Origin: Niveibacterium microcysteis
Lineage (GTDB): Bacteria > Pseudomonadota > Gammaproteobacteria > Burkholderiales > Rhodocyclaceae
Direction: 5' to 3'
DNA: 64,000 nucleotides
Assembly (NCBI RefSeq): GCF_017161445.1
Contig: NZ_CP071060.1
Coordinates: 434,001-498,000 of the forward strand
Of this stretch, positions 34,632 to 42,907 are shown one piece after another. The translations under genes and the position numbers were made by a program. The notes beneath the pieces were generated by a model. That model was not told the origin of the DNA and made no database searches. It was given only the letters and a program-made list of their open reading frames with translations. Each line of letters opens with the position of its first letter. Position 1 is the stretch's first letter.

Positions 34632-35906
34632 TCAGCCGCCGAACATCACGCGGCCTTCGACCAGCGTGTGCTTCACGACACCCGGCAGTTCGTAGCCGAG
34701 GAAGGGCGTGTTCTTGCCCTGGCTGCGCAGGCTTTCGCGGGTGACGGTACGGTGCGCTTCGGCATCGAAGATGCACACGTCGGCGCGGGCACCAACGCCG
34801 AGATGGCCGCCTTTGGTGATGCCCATGATGCGGGCGGCGTCGGCGGTCACGCGCGACAGCGCGATAAGCAGCGGCAGCTTCATCTCGGCGCCCCACTTGA
34901 GCGTCAGCGGCAGCAGCAGTTCGAGGCCGGTTGCGCCCGGCGCAGCTTCGGCGAACGGCATCTGCTTCTCGTCGTCGTCCACCGGCGTGTGGTCGGAACA
35001 CACCGCGTCGATTTCGCCATTCGCCAGTGCTGCGCGCAGTGCTTCGCGGTCGCGCTGGGCGCGCAGCGGCGGCACCAGATGCGTGAGCGGGTTGAAGAAG
35101 CCGATATCGATGTCGCACAGGTGCAGGTGGTGCGCGCTAACGTCGCAGGTGACATCCAGCCCGTCTGCACGTGCGCGGCGAATCAGATCGAGGCCGGCGG
35201 CAGACGACAGGCGGGTGATGTGGAGCTTCACGCCGGTGGTCTTCGCCAGTTGCAGTTGCGTGGCGAGTGCCACGGTTTCGGCTTCGACCGGGATGCCGGT
35301 CAGGCCGAAGCGCGACGCGACTTCGCCGTCATGGGCAACGCCTCGCGACATGTAGGGATCGAGCGGCTGCAGCCAGACGCGATAGCCGAAGGTGGAGGCG
35401 TACTGCATTGCGCGCAGCAGCACCAGGTTGTCCTTCATCGGTGTGTTGGCCTGGCCGAATGCGACGCAGCCGGCCTCGGTCAGCTCGGCCATCTCGGTCA
35501 GCCGTTCGCCCTTGAGGCCCGCGGTCAGCGCGCCGACCGGATAGACGTGGGCACAGTTGAGCTTGCGTGCGCGGTGGCACAGCATTTCGACGAGGCCCGG
35601 CTCGTCCAGCGCCGGGTCGGTATCGGGCGGGCAGGCGAGGCTGGTGATGCCACCGGCCATCGCAGCCTGCATCTCCGATTCAAGGGTCGCGCGGTATTCG
35701 AAACCCGGCTCGCGCAGGCGTGCGGAGAGGTCGACCAGACCGGGTGCTACGACCAGGCCGCGCGCGTCGATCACGCGGTCCGCGGTGAAGCCGGCCGGCG
35801 CGGCACCGAGCGCGACGATCTTGTCGTCGGCAATGAACACGTCTTGCTGGGTATCGAGCTTGTGGGCCGGATCAACGACACGGCCGTTGGCAATCTGGAT
35901 CTTCAT
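34632..35906 (-). CDS. pyrX: Dihydroorotase-like protein without catalytic metal site (PyrX/PyrC')
   Basis: A 424-residue member of the dihydroorotase family, but the metal-binding motif DxHxHLREPG near the N-terminus reads VDLSARLREPG: both histidines are replaced by Ser and Arg. The later DAVCSDHTPVDDDEK region remains. In Pseudomonas, a similarly inactive PyrC' encoded directly after pyrB is needed to hold the aspartate transcarbamoylase dodecamer together. The gene order here (pyrB then this gene, 10 bases apart) points to the same structural role. An active PyrC must be encoded elsewhere. Confidence 0.9.
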   Translation of the reverse strand: MKIQIANGRVVDPAHKLDTQQDVFIADDKIVALGAAPAGFTADRVIDARGLVVAPGLVDLSARLREPGFEYRATLESEMQAAMAGGITSLACPPDTDPALDEPGLVEMLCHRARKLNCAHVYPVGALTAGLKGERLTEMAELTEAGCVAFGQANTPMKDNLVLLRAMQYASTFGYRVWLQPLDPYMSRGVAHDGEVASRFGLTGIPVEAETVALATQLQLAKTTGVKLHITRLSSAAGLDLIRRARADGLDVTCDVSAHHLHLCDIDIGFFNPLTHLVPPLRAQRDREALRAALANGEIDAVCSDHTPVDDDEKQMPFAEAAPGATGLELLLPLTLKWGAEMKLPLLIALSRVTADAARIMGITKGGHLGVGARADVCIFDAEAHRTVTRESLRSQGKNTPFLGYELPGVVKHTLVEGRVMFGG

Positions 35907-35916
35907 CGTCTTGGTC

Positions 35917-36876
35917 TCAGTGTCCGGCCAGCATGCTCATCACGGCCATCCGCACCGCGATGCCGAAAGTCACCTGCGGCAGGATCACCGCATTGCCGCC
36001 ATCGGCGACGGCGGAGTCGATCTCGACGCCGCGGTTCATCGGGCCCGGGTGCATCACGATCGCGTCCGGTTTGGCGAGTGCGAGTTTTTCCGGGGTCAGG
36101 CCCCAGACCTTGAAGTACTCCTGGCTGGAGGGCAGCAGCGCGCCTTGCATGCGTTCGTTCTGCAAGCGCAGCATCATCACCACATCGACGCCCTTGAGGC
36201 CCTCGCGCATGTCGTGGAAGACGCGCACGCCCATGCGTTCGACGTCGGTCGGCAGCAGGGTCTTCGGGCCGATCACACGCACTTCCGGCACGCCCAGCGT
36301 GGTCAGCGCGGCGATCTCGGAGCGTGCCACGCGCGAATGCAGCACATCGCCCACCACTGCCACCGTCAGGTTGGTGAAGTCCTTTTTGTAGTGGCGGATC
36401 GTGTACATGTCGAGCAGGCCCTGCGTCGGGTGCGCATGGCGCCCGTCGCCGGCGTTGACCACGCTGATGTGGTCGCGCCCGGTGGCGCGCAGGTGCTGGG
36501 CGAGCAGGTAGGGCGCACCGCTCGATGCGTGCCGCATCACGAACATGTCCGCGCCCATCGCGCAGAGGTTGTCCACCGTGTCGAGCAGGGTCTCGCCCTT
36601 GCTCGTCGAGCTGGTGGACACGTTCAGGTTGATCACGTCGGCCGACAACCGCTTGGCAGCGATCTCGAAGGTGGTACGGGTGCGCGTGCTGTTCTCGAAG
36701 AACACGTTGAACACGCTCTTGCCGCGCAAGAGCGGCAGCTTCTTGACCTCGCGCTCGGCGACCTCGGTGAACGGCGCCGCGATATCGAGGATCTCGGTGA
36801 GGATGCTCTTGGGCAGGCCTTCCAGCGTCAGCAGGTGCGCGAGCTTGCCGTCCTTGGTCAGTTGCGGGTTAAGCAT
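35917..36876 (-). CDS. pyrB: Aspartate carbamoyltransferase catalytic subunit
   Basis: Forms carbamoyl aspartate, the committed step of pyrimidine synthesis. 319 residues: carbamoyl-phosphate motif [30 protein letters not shown], and the C-terminal [13 protein letters not shown]. The start overlaps the pyrR end by 8 bases. It presumably assembles with the PyrX protein encoded next. Confidence 0.97.
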   Translation of the reverse strand: MLNPQLTKDGKLAHLLTLEGLPKSILTEILDIAAPFTEVAEREVKKLPLLRGKSVFNVFFENSTRTRTTFEIAAKRLSADVINLNVSTSSTSKGETLLDTVDNLCAMGADMFVMRHASSGAPYLLAQHLRATGRDHISVVNAGDGRHAHPTQGLLDMYTIRHYKKDFTNLTVAVVGDVLHSRVARSEIAALTTLGVPEVRVIGPKTLLPTDVERMGVRVFHDMREGLKGVDVVMMLRLQNERMQGALLPSSQEYFKVWGLTPEKLALAKPDAIVMHPGPMNRGVEIDSAVADGGNAVILPQVTFGIAVRMAVMSMLAGH

Positions 36877-37378
36877 GGATCAGCCTCAGGGTCAGTGCGC
36901 CTTCGCCGGCCTCTTCGAGTTGCAGGCTATCGGTGGGGGCGAGCGGGGTTTCCAGCGTGTGGGCGACGAAGCGCGGCGCAACCGGCAGCTCGCGGCCGCC
37001 GCGGTCGACCAGCACCGCGAGGTCAACACGCGCCGGACGGCCGTAGTCGAACAGCTCGTTGAGTGCGGCGCGGGTGGTGCGGCCGGTGTAGAGCACATCG
37101 TCGACCAGGATGATCGGTGCGCCCGCGACATCGAAGGGGATCTCGCTCTTGCGCGGACTCGGGTGCAGCCCCTTCTTGCCGTAGTCATCGCGGTAGAAGG
37201 CAACGTCCATCACGCCGAGCGGTTTGCTCAGGCCGAGTGCCGCATGCAGCCGTTTGGCGAGCCACACCCCGCCGGTGTGGATGCCGACCATCGCGGTGTC
37301 GGCGGTGACATGGGGACGGATCTGCTCCGTCAGCGCAGCGATCAGCTGCTCAGCATCCGGTAAGGTCATCGGTGGCAT
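36869..37378 (-). CDS. pyrR: PyrR, pyrimidine operon regulator/uracil phosphoribosyltransferase-like
   Basis: A 169-residue type I phosphoribosyltransferase fold with the PRPP loop [17 protein letters not shown] and the flanking [17 protein letters not shown]. In Gram-positives PyrR binds pyr mRNA; in proteobacteria its regulatory role is less clear. The ATG at 37378 has GAAAG upstream and overlaps ruvX by 29 bases; an ATG 9 bases further in is equally possible. Confidence 0.9.
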   Translation of the reverse strand: MPPMTLPDAEQLIAALTEQIRPHVTADTAMVGIHTGGVWLAKRLHAALGLSKPLGVMDVAFYRDDYGKKGLHPSPRKSEIPFDVAGAPIILVDDVLYTGRTTRAALNELFDYGRPARVDLAVLVDRGGRELPVAPRFVAHTLETPLAPTDSLQLEEAGEGALTLRLIHA

Positions 37379-37787
37379 GTGAGCTTTCAAACCAGGTTTG
37401 CAGAATGCGTTGCGCGGCAACGGCATCGAGGTGTTGCTTGCGTCCGCGCCAGCCGTGGCCAGCTTCGCGCAGCATCGCTTCGGCTTCGAGCGAGGTAAGT
37501 CGTTCATCGACCAGCACCACCGGCAGCCGGAAGCGGCCGTTGAGCTGGTTGGCAAAACGGCGCGCGCGCGCCGTCATGTCGTGTTCGGTGCCGTCGACAT
37601 GCACGGGGAGGCCGACGACCAGGGTGGTCGGCCGCCATTCGTCGATCAGCTTGGCAATCGCAGCGAAGCGCGCATCGTTGGCTTCGCCCTGGATCACCTG
37701 AATCGGCTGGGCCATGCCCACCTCGGTCTCGCCAACGGCGACGCCGATGCGGGCGGTGCCGAAGTCGAATCCGAGCACCGTGGCCAT
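37350..37787 (-). CDS. ruvX: Putative pre-16S rRNA nuclease/Holliday junction resolvase-like protein
   Basis: A 145-residue YqgF protein with RNase H-like fold: [17 protein letters not shown] at the N-terminus, [24 protein letters not shown], and [13 protein letters not shown]. It processes the 5' end of 16S rRNA in E. coli. Directly follows yqgE; its stop codon lies inside pyrR. Confidence 0.95.
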   Translation of the reverse strand: MATVLGFDFGTARIGVAVGETEVGMAQPIQVIQGEANDARFAAIAKLIDEWRPTTLVVGLPVHVDGTEHDMTARARRFANQLNGRFRLPVVLVDERLTSLEAEAMLREAGHGWRGRKQHLDAVAAQRILQTWFESSHATDDLTGC

Positions 37788-38338
37788 CAGGCGTGCCCGG
37801 CGACGTCCGAGAGGTTGGTGAAATCCACGCCCAGCAGTTTCATCGCGGCATCGAGCCGGTCTTCGGGCGGCAGATCGAAGATGATGCTCAGGTCGGCGGG
37901 CACCGTCAGCCAGGCGTTCTGCTTGAGCTCGTCTTCAAGCTGCCCGGCCGACCAGCCGGCATAACCGAGCGAGATCAGTACCTCGCCGGGCTCGCCGTTC
38001 GCGCCGAGCGATTCGAGGATGTCTTTCGAGCTGGTCAGGGCCACGCTGTCATTCACTTTCAGCGACGAATGCCACTCGCCGGCCGGCCGATGCAGCACGA
38101 AGCCGCGATCGGTCTGCACCGGGCCGCCGAAGTAGACCGGGCGCTGGGCCAGGTCGGCCGATTCGAGTGCGATGTCGACCTTGCTGAAGAGCTCGCCGAG
38201 CGTCATGTCGATCGGCCGATTGACGATCACGCCGAGCGCACCGTCTTCGTTGTGCTCGGCGATGTAGGTCAGCGTGCGGGCGAAATTCGGATCGTCCATG
38301 GCGGGCATGGCGATCAGGAAATGATGGGTCAGGTTCAT
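37787..38338 (-). CDS. YqgE/AlgH-family protein
   Basis: A 183-residue DUF179 protein: [47 protein letters not shown] and [14 protein letters not shown]. The biochemical role is unknown; it is nearly always next to ruvX. The ATG at 38338 has GGAG just upstream; a GTG 9 bases earlier is an alternative. First gene of the yqgE-ruvX-pyrR-pyrB-pyrX group. Confidence 0.93.
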   Translation of the reverse strand: MNLTHHFLIAMPAMDDPNFARTLTYIAEHNEDGALGVIVNRPIDMTLGELFSKVDIALESADLAQRPVYFGGPVQTDRGFVLHRPAGEWHSSLKVNDSVALTSSKDILESLGANGEPGEVLISLGYAGWSAGQLEDELKQNAWLTVPADLSIIFDLPPEDRLDAAMKLLGVDFTNLSDVAGHA

Positions 38339-38455
38339 GGGCTCCACACCCTCATTCTATCAGGCGTGCCGCCGGGTGCAGTGACCGCGGTGGCGCTTGC
38401 GTAATTGTTTGCGCTCAAGGGCATGCGGCAGGGGCCGGCGCTAGGCTTGCGCCCC

Positions 38456-39697
38456 ATGTCGATCCATTGCCTTCCGCGCACGCTGTCGCCGCTCGAGCCC
38501 GCTGCGCAGGCGCGCCTGATGCTGTTGGTGCGCTTGCGCTGGCTGTTTGTCGCGGTGTGTTGGGTGCTTGCCGCGCTCGGGCTGTTCGGCGCGCACCTTC
38601 CGGTTGAGGGCGTTGCACTGGCCGGATTGGCCTTGCTGGCGCTCAACCTTGCAACGCTGTGTGCCCTGCGCAGGCGGCAGGTGGCCTGGCTGACGCCGCG
38701 CGGCATCTTCCTTCAGTTGCTTGCGGATACGTTGGCGTTATCCGTGCTGGTGCAGCAGACCGGCGGGCTTGCGAGCCCCGCAGTGGGCGCATATCTGGTA
38801 CCGATCGCGCTGGGCGCGAACCTGCTGCCGCGTGCTGGCTGTTGGGCGATGTTCGCCTGCGCGGTGGCGAGCTACAGCGTGCAGGCTTTGCTGCCGAGCC
38901 GGGTACCCCATGTGCACGGCGTTGCCGCGTTCACACTGCACCAGGCCGGCATGTGGCTGACGGTGGTTGCGGCCGCTGCACTGCTGGCGGGCTTCCTGGC
39001 ACGTGCAGCGGACTTGCTGCGACGCTGCGAACGCGAGTTGGCCACGGCGCGCGAAGCGGTACTGCACCAGGAGCGACTGGTTGCACTGGCGGGCTTGGCG
39101 AGCACGACCGCGCATGAACTGGCGACGCCACTGGCGACGATGAGCGTCACGCTTGAGGACTTGGCGGCTGACGCCGCGCTGCCCGCGGCGCTGCGCGGCG
39201 ACGTGGCGCAACTTGGCAGACAACTGGCCCGTTGCCGCACGGCCATGGAAACGCTCGCCAGCGCGGCAGGCGTAGCACGCGGCGGAAACGCGCGGCGCAT
39301 GCCGCTGGCTGAGTGGCTAGCCGAGCTGGCGGACCAATGGCGTATTCGCCAGCCGCAGGTGCGCGTGGATCTGGAATGCGACAGCGCGCACACCGTCGTG
39401 GCTGAACAAAGCCTCGGCCATACGCTGCAGTGGCTGCTTGACCATGCCGCGTCGTTGGCGCCCGCCGCGGTGTCGCTTGCGGCGCGCGTGGAGGCGGACA
39501 GTCTGCAGATTGCCGTGCGCGACTGCGGGGCGCGTGTGCCTGAAGCGCTGCGCGACGCGATGCGTGATCCGACGCAAAGTCACGGCGAGTTGAGCCACGC
39601 TACCATCGCCCGGCTCGGCGGCCGCCTGGACGCACGCCCGTTCCGCGGTGGTACCGAGCTGGTGATAACCCTCCCCCTGGCTGCACTGAGCCCATGA
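38456..39697 (+). CDS. regB: RegB/PrrB-type redox sensor kinase with degenerate ATP-binding domain
   Basis: A 413-residue membrane sensor with about six N-terminal helices. Between them QTGGLASPAV resembles the quinone-binding GGxxNPF heptapeptide of RegB. The H-box ASTTAHELATPLATM (His220) matches the RegB/RoxS signature, and Cys260 in QLARCRTAM sits where RegB has its redox-active Cys. The catalytic domain is eroded. The N-box Asn is absent (LLDHAA), G1 reads DCGAR instead of DxGxG, and the GLGL motif is missing (DPTQSHGELSH). It may act as a phosphatase or need another kinase. Start uncertain: an ATG at 38423 is also possible. Overlaps regA by 4 bases. Confidence 0.82.
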   Translation: MSIHCLPRTLSPLEPAAQARLMLLVRLRWLFVAVCWVLAALGLFGAHLPVEGVALAGLALLALNLATLCALRRRQVAWLTPRGIFLQLLADTLALSVLVQQTGGLASPAVGAYLVPIALGANLLPRAGCWAMFACAVASYSVQALLPSRVPHVHGVAAFTLHQAGMWLTVVAAAALLAGFLARAADLLRRCERELATAREAVLHQERLVALAGLASTTAHELATPLATMSVTLEDLAADAALPAALRGDVAQLGRQLARCRTAMETLASAAGVARGGNARRMPLAEWLAELADQWRIRQPQVRVDLECDSAHTVVAEQSLGHTLQWLLDHAASLAPAAVSLAARVEADSLQIAVRDCGARVPEALRDAMRDPTQSHGELSHATIARLGGRLDARPFRGGTELVITLPLAALSP

Positions 39698-40224
39698 ACG
39701 TACGCCGTTTGCTGATCGTTGAAGACGACCCCTCCTTGTCCGAGGTGCTGTGTCGCGCCTTTGAGCGGCGCGGCTACGAGGTCCATGCGGAAATGCATGT
39801 CGCGGGCGCTTGCCGAGCCGCGTGCGAGTGGCCGAGCGATTGCGCGGTGGTGGACCTGAAGTTGCCGGATGGGTCGGGCTTGAAAGTCGTCGAGGCGCTC
39901 GCAACCGCGCAGCCGGATTGCCGCATCGTCGTGATGACCGGCTATGCCAGCGTCGCCACCGCGGTTGAAGCGATCAAGCTGGGCGCCACGCACTACCTGA
40001 CCAAGCCGGCGAGCATCGCAGAAATCGAAGCGGCGTTTGATCGCACCGAAGGCGATGCCGAGGCGGAGGCGATTGATGAGCCGATGCGCGTTGATGCGGT
40101 CGAGTGGGAGTACATCAATCGCGTGCTGACCGAGCAGGACGGCAACATTTCTGCGACCGCCCGGGCGCTTGGCATGCACCGCCGGACCCTGCAGCGCAAG
40201 CTCGCGCGCCCGCCCGAGTCCTGA
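39694..40224 (+). CDS. regA: RegA/PrrA/ActR-type response regulator
   Basis: A 176-residue redox response regulator. Receiver domain with LLIVEDDPSL, Asp54 (VVDLKLPDG), Thr82 (VVMTGYAS) and Lys104 (LTKPAS), a linker, then a Fis-type helix-turn-helix. Its GNISATARALGMHRRTLQRK is the near-invariant RegA recognition helix. Such regulators control respiration and denitrification genes in alpha- and betaproteobacteria. nosZ follows after 137 bases that contain two GCGNC/GTCGC inverted repeats. Confidence 0.93.
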   Translation: MNVRRLLIVEDDPSLSEVLCRAFERRGYEVHAEMHVAGACRAACEWPSDCAVVDLKLPDGSGLKVVEALATAQPDCRIVVMTGYASVATAVEAIKLGATHYLTKPASIAEIEAAFDRTEGDAEAEAIDEPMRVDAVEWEYINRVLTEQDGNISATARALGMHRRTLQRKLARPPES

Positions 40225-40239
40225 GCCTTCGGGGCGCCT

Positions 40240-40254
40240 GCGACAAATTGTCGC
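40240..40254. promoter_or_regulatory. Inverted repeat GCGACAAATTGTCGC upstream of nosZ (site 1)
   Basis: Half-sites GCGAC and GTCGC separated by AAATT. Centre at 40247, 115 bases before the nosZ ATG. It has the layout of the GCGNC-N5-GNCGC element described for RegA/PrrA/RegR-type regulators. It could also affect readthrough from regA, whose stop is only 16 bases upstream. Confidence 0.55.
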
Positions 40255-40261
40255 GAGTCAA
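40248..40261. promoter_or_regulatory. Crp/Fnr-type box TTGTCGCGAGTCAA upstream of nosZ
   Basis: TTG-N8-CAA repeat overlapping the right half of site 1. It is 12/14 identical to the box upstream of nosR. If centred at -41.5, transcription starts near 40296 and the -10 falls on TAGAGT (40284-40289), which matches TATAAT at four of six positions. The spacing supports an activator site, but no binding evidence exists. Confidence 0.42.
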
Positions 40262-40283
40262 TTTTTTCCCTCCGCGCGGCGCA

Positions 40284-40289
40284 TAGAGT
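40284..40289 (+). promoter_or_regulatory. Candidate -10 hexamer TAGAGT of the nosZ promoter
   Basis: Correctly placed relative to the Crp/Fnr-like box (centre 40254.5) for class II activation. No -35 consensus is needed in that geometry and none is obvious. Confidence 0.35.
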
Positions 40290-40291
40290 CC

Positions 40292-40310
40292 GTGCGTCAA
40301 ATTGTCGCAC
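40292..40310. promoter_or_regulatory. Inverted repeat GTGCGTCAAATTGTCGCAC upstream of nosZ (site 2)
   Basis: The core GCGTC-AAATT-GTCGC has the same spacer as site 1 and longer arms (GTGCG/CGCAC). Its centre lies 54 bases, about five helical turns, from site 1, so a regulator could bind both on one face. It overlaps the predicted transcription start, which would suit a repressing or fine-tuning role. It closely matches the nosR-upstream repeat at 15680. Confidence 0.55.
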
Positions 40311-40361
40311 CCGTGCCACACCGGCGTGGGCCCGCGCCGACCATTCCGGAGGAGAGAGAAC

Positions 40362-42299
40362 ATGGACAAGAAGCAGGAACACCAGGAGCCGAGCACCCCC
40401 GACGTCAGCCGCCGCAAGTTCCTCGGCAGCTCGGCGATGGCTGGTCTGGCCGGCGCGACCTTGGGTCTGGCCGGTTGCAACAAGGGTGAACAGGGCGCGA
40501 CGCCGGCACAGTCCGCCCCCGCCAAGGCGGCCGCGGCGGCAGGCGGTGATGCACACGAGATCAAGCCCGGCCAGCTCGACGAGTACTACGGCCTGTGGTC
40601 CGGTGGTCACTCCGGCGACGTGCGCGTGCTGGGTTTGCCGTCCGGCCGCCAGATCAAGCGCATTCCCGTATTCACGCCCGATCCGCTGACCGGCTGGGGT
40701 ACCACCAACGAATCCAAGGCCATCATCGGCACGAAGCCCGATGGCACGCCGCTGTACCACGTTGGCGACACCCACCATGTGCACGGCAGCTATGCCGACG
40801 GCACTTACGACGGCAAGTATGCGTGGGTGAACGACAAGCTCAATTCGCGCATTGCCCGTATCCGCCTGGACATCATGGAATGCGACAAGATCACCGACAT
40901 TCCGAACGTTCAGGGCTTCCACGGCATCTTCCCGGACAAGCGCGACCCGGTCGATGCGGCAATCAATCGCACGACGCGTGTGTTCTGCGGCGCCGAGTTC
41001 TCGATTCCGCTGCCGAACAACGGCAAGACCTCGGATGACCCGGCGACCTACCGCTCGCTGTTTACCTGCGTGGACGCCGAGACCATGGATGTGCGCTGGC
41101 AGGTGGTGATCGACGGCAACTGCGACCTCGTTGCGACCACCTACGACGGCGCTTTTGCGGCGACCAACCAGTACAACACCGAGATGGGCGTGCACTACCA
41201 GGACATGATGTCCGCCGAGAAGGACGCCTGCCTGTTCTTCCACGTTGCGCGCATCGAGGAAGCAGTCAAGGCGGGCAAGTTCAAGACCTACGGCGACAGC
41301 AAGGTGCCTGTGGTCGACGGCACCAAGGAAGCCAACAAGGATCCGAAGACCGCGCTGACCGCGTATGTGCCGGTGCCGAAGAACCCGCACGGCGTGAATG
41401 CTTCGCCCGATGGCAAGTACTTCATCTGCGCCGGCAAGCTCTCGCCGACGACGACCACGATCGAAATCGCCAAGATGCACGAGTGGTTCGACGGCAAGCT
41501 CGACGACATCAAGAAGACCATCGTCGCCGAAGTGGAAGTCGGCCTCGGCCCGCTGCACACCGCCTTCGACGGTCGCGGCAATGCCTACACCACGCTGTTC
41601 CTCGACTCGCAGGTCGTGAAGTGGAACATCGACGCGGCGATCAAGTTCTACGCTGGCGACAAGAACAGCAAGTATGTGGTTGACCGCATCGATGTGCACT
41701 ACCAGCCAGGTCACATCAACGCCTCGATGTCCGAGACCAAGGAAGCGGACGGCAAGTACCTCAACGTCGGCTGCAAGTTCTCGAAGGATCGCTTCCTGCC
41801 GGTCGGCCCGCTGCACCCCGAGAACGAACAGATCATCGACATCTCGGGCGAGAAGATGCGCCTGCTGCGCGACGACCCGGTCTGGCCGGAGCCGCACGAC
41901 TTCATCATCGTCAAGCGCGACATCATCAAGACCAAGCAGGTCTTCCAGCTCGACGACTTCCCGCTCGCGACCAAGAAGGCCGAAGACTCCGGCGTGGAGC
42001 GCAAGGGCAACAAGGTCACGGTGCGCATCGCGTCCTACGCGCCGCAGTACCAGTTGCAGGAGTTCAAGCTGAAGAAGGGCGACGAGGTCACGATCATCCT
42101 GACCAACCTCGACAACGTGGAAGACCTGACGCACGGCTTTGGCATCCCGAAGTACGACGTTCAGTTCATCGTGAACCCGCAGGAAACCAAGTCGGTCACC
42201 TTCAAGGCGGACAAGGTCGGCGTGTTCTGGATCTACTGCACGCACTTCTGCCACGCGCTGCACCTGGAGATGCGCTCGCGCATGATCGTGGAAGCCTGA
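40362..42299 (+). CDS. nosZ: Nitrous-oxide reductase (clade I, Tat-exported)
   Basis: Periplasmic copper enzyme reducing N2O to N2, the final step of denitrification. 645 residues with a twin-arginine signal (VSRRKFLGSSAMAGLAGATL). A seven-bladed propeller holds the CuZ histidines (VGDTHHVHGSY, and others such as HGIFPDKRD and KNPHGVNASPDG), and the C-terminal cupredoxin domain has the CuA motif CTHFCHALHLEM (Cys626, Cys630, His634, Met637). The Tat signal and length mark the typical clade I form. GGAGGAGAG precedes the ATG. Unusually it stands apart from nosRDFYL and directly after regBA. A terminator follows at 42337. Confidence 0.98.
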   Translation: MDKKQEHQEPSTPDVSRRKFLGSSAMAGLAGATLGLAGCNKGEQGATPAQSAPAKAAAAAGGDAHEIKPGQLDEYYGLWSGGHSGDVRVLGLPSGRQIKRIPVFTPDPLTGWGTTNESKAIIGTKPDGTPLYHVGDTHHVHGSYADGTYDGKYAWVNDKLNSRIARIRLDIMECDKITDIPNVQGFHGIFPDKRDPVDAAINRTTRVFCGAEFSIPLPNNGKTSDDPATYRSLFTCVDAETMDVRWQVVIDGNCDLVATTYDGAFAATNQYNTEMGVHYQDMMSAEKDACLFFHVARIEEAVKAGKFKTYGDSKVPVVDGTKEANKDPKTALTAYVPVPKNPHGVNASPDGKYFICAGKLSPTTTTIEIAKMHEWFDGKLDDIKKTIVAEVEVGLGPLHTAFDGRGNAYTTLFLDSQVVKWNIDAAIKFYAGDKNSKYVVDRIDVHYQPGHINASMSETKEADGKYLNVGCKFSKDRFLPVGPLHPENEQIIDISGEKMRLLRDDPVWPEPHDFIIVKRDIIKTKQVFQLDDFPLATKKAEDSGVERKGNKVTVRIASYAPQYQLQEFKLKKGDEVTIILTNLDNVEDLTHGFGIPKYDVQFIVNPQETKSVTFKADKVGVFWIYCTHFCHALHLEMRSRMIVEA

Positions 42300-42336
42300 T
42301 CGAACGCACCGCCTCCGAGGTGGCGGCAAGAGAGTT

Positions 42337-42364
42337 GGGGAGCGCGCGTGCGCTCCCCTTTTTT
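42337..42364 (+). terminator. Rho-independent terminator after nosZ
   Basis: Stem GGGGAGCGC/GCGCTCCCC with loop GCGT, followed by TTTTTT. It starts 38 bases after the nosZ stop and suggests that nosZ is the last gene of its transcript. Confidence 0.9.
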
Positions 42365-42375
42365 ATGCCGATTCG

Positions 42376-42762
42376 TCAGCAGGCATAACTCTCGACGAAC
42401 TGGTCCGGCGCCCGGGCTGCGCAGCTGACATGGGCCGCCTGTACGGAAAACTGCGAACCGGAGATCAAGCGGAACTCCGCAACGATCGAGCCGGATGCGT
42501 CGAGCGGTAGTTCGAAACGTGTTTGCCGCACAGCGCCAACCGACAGGCTCCCGTCAGCCAACCCTCCGATGCAGCGTTCAGGCGCACCAGTCCAGTGGGC
42601 GTTCGAAAAGTGCATCATGAGCTTGCCGGCGTAGCCGGGCACGCGGGTGCCGCCCGGCGCGACCGCGTGCAGATGTGCGGCCGAAAAATGTACCTTGAGC
42701 TCGCTGCCGTCCGCCTCGATGCGTTCGATCTCTGAACTGTAGAACTCGAATTCGAATTGCAT
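42376..42762 (-). CDS. Hypothetical protein (128 residues)
   Basis: Soluble, no signal peptide. The N-terminus MQFEFEFYSSEIERIEADGS and the pattern of alternating strands (LKVHFSAAHLHAV, KLMMHFSNAHWTG, RFELPLDASGSIVAEFRLISGS) suggest a small beta-barrel or sandwich. Several Cys/His (HLHA, NAHW, terminal ESYAC) are present without a clear metal motif. I do not recognise a family. GGAG lies 9 bases before the ATG. It is convergent with nosZ and separated from the upstream pilus ATPase gene by a terminator. Confidence 0.6.
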   Translation of the reverse strand: MQFEFEFYSSEIERIEADGSELKVHFSAAHLHAVAPGGTRVPGYAGKLMMHFSNAHWTGAPERCIGGLADGSLSVGAVRQTRFELPLDASGSIVAEFRLISGSQFSVQAAHVSCAARAPDQFVESYAC

Positions 42763-42854
42763 GCGACGCGCTCCAATCCGCCGAACTTCGATGCGGTGAA
42801 TAATGCCCCGTATTGTCGGGGGCCGCGAGTCGGCCGGCCTTCCGGCACTTCGCA

Positions 42855-42885
42855 AAAGAAAAACGGCGAGCAAGCGCCCGCCGTC
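42855..42885 (-). terminator. Rho-independent terminator after the PilT-like gene
   Basis: Minus strand: stem ACGGCG/CGCCGT around a 10-base loop, then TTTTCTTTT. It begins 23 bases after the stop of the third PilT-like gene. Confidence 0.75.
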
Positions 42886-42907
42886 TCGTTCGTTGCCTGC
42901 GAAGCAA

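Noticed and set aside
39993..42329. Long open frame antisense to nosZ (778 codons)
   Set aside because: It lies opposite an intact nosZ, and its composition (His/Val/Asp-rich) is that expected from the complementary strand of a GC-rich gene. The same holds for other long antisense frames, for example 30071-32146 and 12097-13530.
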